A stretch of DNA of 64,000 bases from Branchipolynoe longqiensis (taxonomy: Eukaryota > Annelida > Polychaeta > Phyllodocida > Polynoidae). The notes under the pieces were generated by a model that had not been told where the DNA came from, did no database searches, and worked only from the letters and a program-made list of their open reading frames with translations. The stretch spans positions 1,178,001-1,242,000 of the forward strand of contig CM059194.1 of the NCBI GenBank assembly GCA_030323885.1, in the 5' to 3' direction. The first letter of the stretch is position 1. Every line of letters begins with the position of its first letter. This document shows, in pieces, positions 25,301 through 28,300 of the stretch. Made by a program: the position numbers and the translations under genes.

Positions 25301-28300
25301 GAATGCTGCCTACACGTGGGAGGAGTGTAATAAGTGTACATCATCCTATCTGTAGGTGACGTCACAGGTGTGAATGAGAGTGCTGACTACACGTGGGAGG
25401 AGTGTGATAAATGTACATCATCCTATCTGTAGGTGACGTCACAGGTGTGAATGAGAGTGCTGCCTACACGTGGGACGAGTGTGACAAGTGTAGATCATCC
25501 AATCTTCATCCACACCCTGACCTCAGGTAGGACTTTTCCAGTATTTTGTCACAATGTTCAGTTCTTTGTTGTTTTAGGTCCTAGCAACATCTAAGGTCAT
25601 ATCAGGACGGGTACTGACTTGTGACAGTGTGCACTCATGGCGACTTTATAGTGCTGCCCCACTGGGAGACCAGACCACCAGCACCATGACCCGATATCCC
25701 ACTCAGTCACATTATCTTGATACTGAGCCAACCAGTCCTTGCCCTACCCTAATAATGCCTGGTGCCTGGCTAGGAAGCGACAAGTATCAATTCTTAAGTC
25801 ATTGGTTTTACTCGACCAGGGTCAATGTTCAGTTACATTGCTCACCAGACATAAATGTGGTGTCCTTGAACACAATGATATGACCTAGATGTTGCCAGGA
25901 CGTAAAACTGCAACAACCAACCAACCTTGAACATACACATTTAGTTTGACAGCTTTTTGTATTTGGACATTTATTAAATTTTGTATTTGGACATTTACTA
26001 AATTTAGTATTTTGGTATTTTACTAATTTTGGTATTTTTATATCTAAGTCTTGTGTTTGGACATTTACCCAGTTTTATGTTTTGATATTTTCTCAATTTT
26101 GTATTATGACATCTTTGTTTTGTGTTTTGACATTTACTCAATTTTTTATTTTGGTATCTACTCAATTAATTTTTTATATTTGCTTAATTTTATATTTGGA
26201 CATGTACTAATTTTTTTTTTAACATCGTCTAAATTTAATATTTTAGTGTGAGATTGGGAGATCCGAACCCATGAGTTTGTGGGTTCTAATCCTGGTCGAG
26301 TCAAACCAATGACTTAAAACCTGATACTTGTCGCTTCCTATCCTGGCACTCAGCATTATTAGGATAGTGCAAAGACTGGTTGGCTCAGTGTCAGGATAAT
26401 GTGACTGAGTGTGATATCAGGTCATGGTGCTGGTGGCCTGATTTCCCAGTGGGGCAGCACTATAAAGTCGCCATGAGTGCGTACTGTCACAAGTCGGTAC
26501 CCGTCCTGATATATATATTTTGTTGGTCCATTAGTTGTTTAAGCCTTCCTGATATGACCTTAGATGTTGCTAGGGCGTAAAACAACAACAAACAAACAAA
26601 CAATGTTTAAGCAGAGAAAATTTCAGTCATAGATGACTGGTCTTCCTCATTCCACTGCTGGTCGATAGAAAGCCCGATCCTACACTTGTACCGACCCAAG
26701 GGATTTTTAACCTCCCACACCACATAGACATGGTATGAGAGCAACCGGCCTTTGATGACGCTGTAAGTTATACACAGCGGTGGAAATCCAAATTGGCAGA
26801 GCTGGGGGCATGGGGAATCGAACCGCCGACCCTCAGATTAGGAGTCTGACCTAGAAAAAAGTCAGACACTCTAACCACTCCGCCACAGAGAACACCAATA
26901 TGACCAATATGACCTTAGATGTTGCTAGGACGTGAAACAACAATATTTTAGTGGCTATTAAATTTAGTATTTTGACATCTATTAAATAATATATTTTTAT
27001 ATAGACTCAAATTTATATTTTGAAATTGTCTAAATTTTAATTTTTATTGTTTTATATTTTGACATCTAAGTTTATTATTTTTTACATGTACCCAATTGTG
27101 TGATTTGACATCTACTCTGACAGTGTTATGTGTTGTCCTGACTGTGAGAAAGTGCATATAAAAGACCCCTTGCTGCTTATCTGAAAGAGTAGCCTATGTG
27201 GCGGCAGCGGTTTTCCTCCAAAGAAATATGTAAGAATGGCCCTATGTTTGACGTCCAATAGCTGATGATATGAAAATGAATGTGCTCTAGAGGCATCGTT
27301 ATATAAAACAAGCTTCACTTTACTACTCTGACAGGCACGCGCTGTTCTGCCCGCGGTGTAAGCAGCCAGTGGTGGCGCCCCTAGTGGGCATCAGTCTGGA
27401 GGTCTACGTGCAAGTACGCGTCGCCCTACAGACATCGGCCGTCTGCGCAAAAATAAAGGTGCTATATTTTCAAATGTTACCAATCCTAGAAAATACTGCA
27501 TGATATATAAGTAGGTTTAAAAAACTAAAGATTATTGTAGTAGTAGCAGAAGCAGTAGTACTAGTAGTAGTAGCAGCAGTAGTAGTAGCAGCAGAGCAGT
27601 AGTTGTAGTAGCAGCAGAGCAGTAGTAGCAGAAGCAGTAGTACTAGTAGTAGTAGCAGTAGTAGTAGTAGCACAGAGCAGTAGTAGTAGTAGCAGTAGAA
27701 GTAGTAGCAGCAGAGCAGTAGTAGCAGCAGTAGTAGCAGAAGCAGAGCAGTAGTAGTAGCAGCAGTAGTAGCAGCGGAGCAGTAGTAGTGGTAGCAGTAG
27801 TAGTAGCAGTAGTAGTAGTAGTGGTAGTAGTAGTAGCAGCATAGCAGTAGTAGTAGTAGCAGAAGCAGTAGTAGTAGTAGCAGTAGTAGTAGCAGCAGAG
27901 CAGTAGTAGTAGTAGCAGTAGTAGTAGTAGCAGCAGTAGTAGTAGTACTAGCAGCAGTAGTAGTAGTACTAGCAGCAGTAGTAGTAGAAACAGTAGTTGT
28001 AGCAGCAGAGCAGTAGTAGTAGCAGCAGTAGTAGTAACAGCAGAGCAGCAGTAGTAGTAGTAGTAGTAGCAGCAGAGCAGTAGTAGTAGCAGTAGTAGTA
28101 GTAGCAGAAGCAGTAGTACTAGCAGCAGTAGTAGTAGAAACAGTAGTAGTAGCAGCAGAGCAGCAGTAGTAGTAACAGGAGCAACAGTAGTAGTAGTAGC
28201 AGCAGCAGCAGTAGTATCAGGAAAGTAGTAGTAGCAGTAGTAGTAGCAATGCAGTAGTAGTCGCACTGCAGTAGAGCAGTCATAGTAGAAGTAACAGCAG

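Larger units (their letters stand above)
25925..27115. repeat. AT-rich ~26-bp minisatellite, interrupted
   Basis: Units like tttggacatttactaaattt run 25925-26250 and resume at 26945-27115. The gap holds two SINEs (26250-26597 and 26640-26945), which therefore inserted later. Confidence 0.75.

Noticed and set aside
21882..25493. CRISPR array
   Set aside because: Units are contiguous 77-bp tandem repeats without unique spacers, in a eukaryotic intron.
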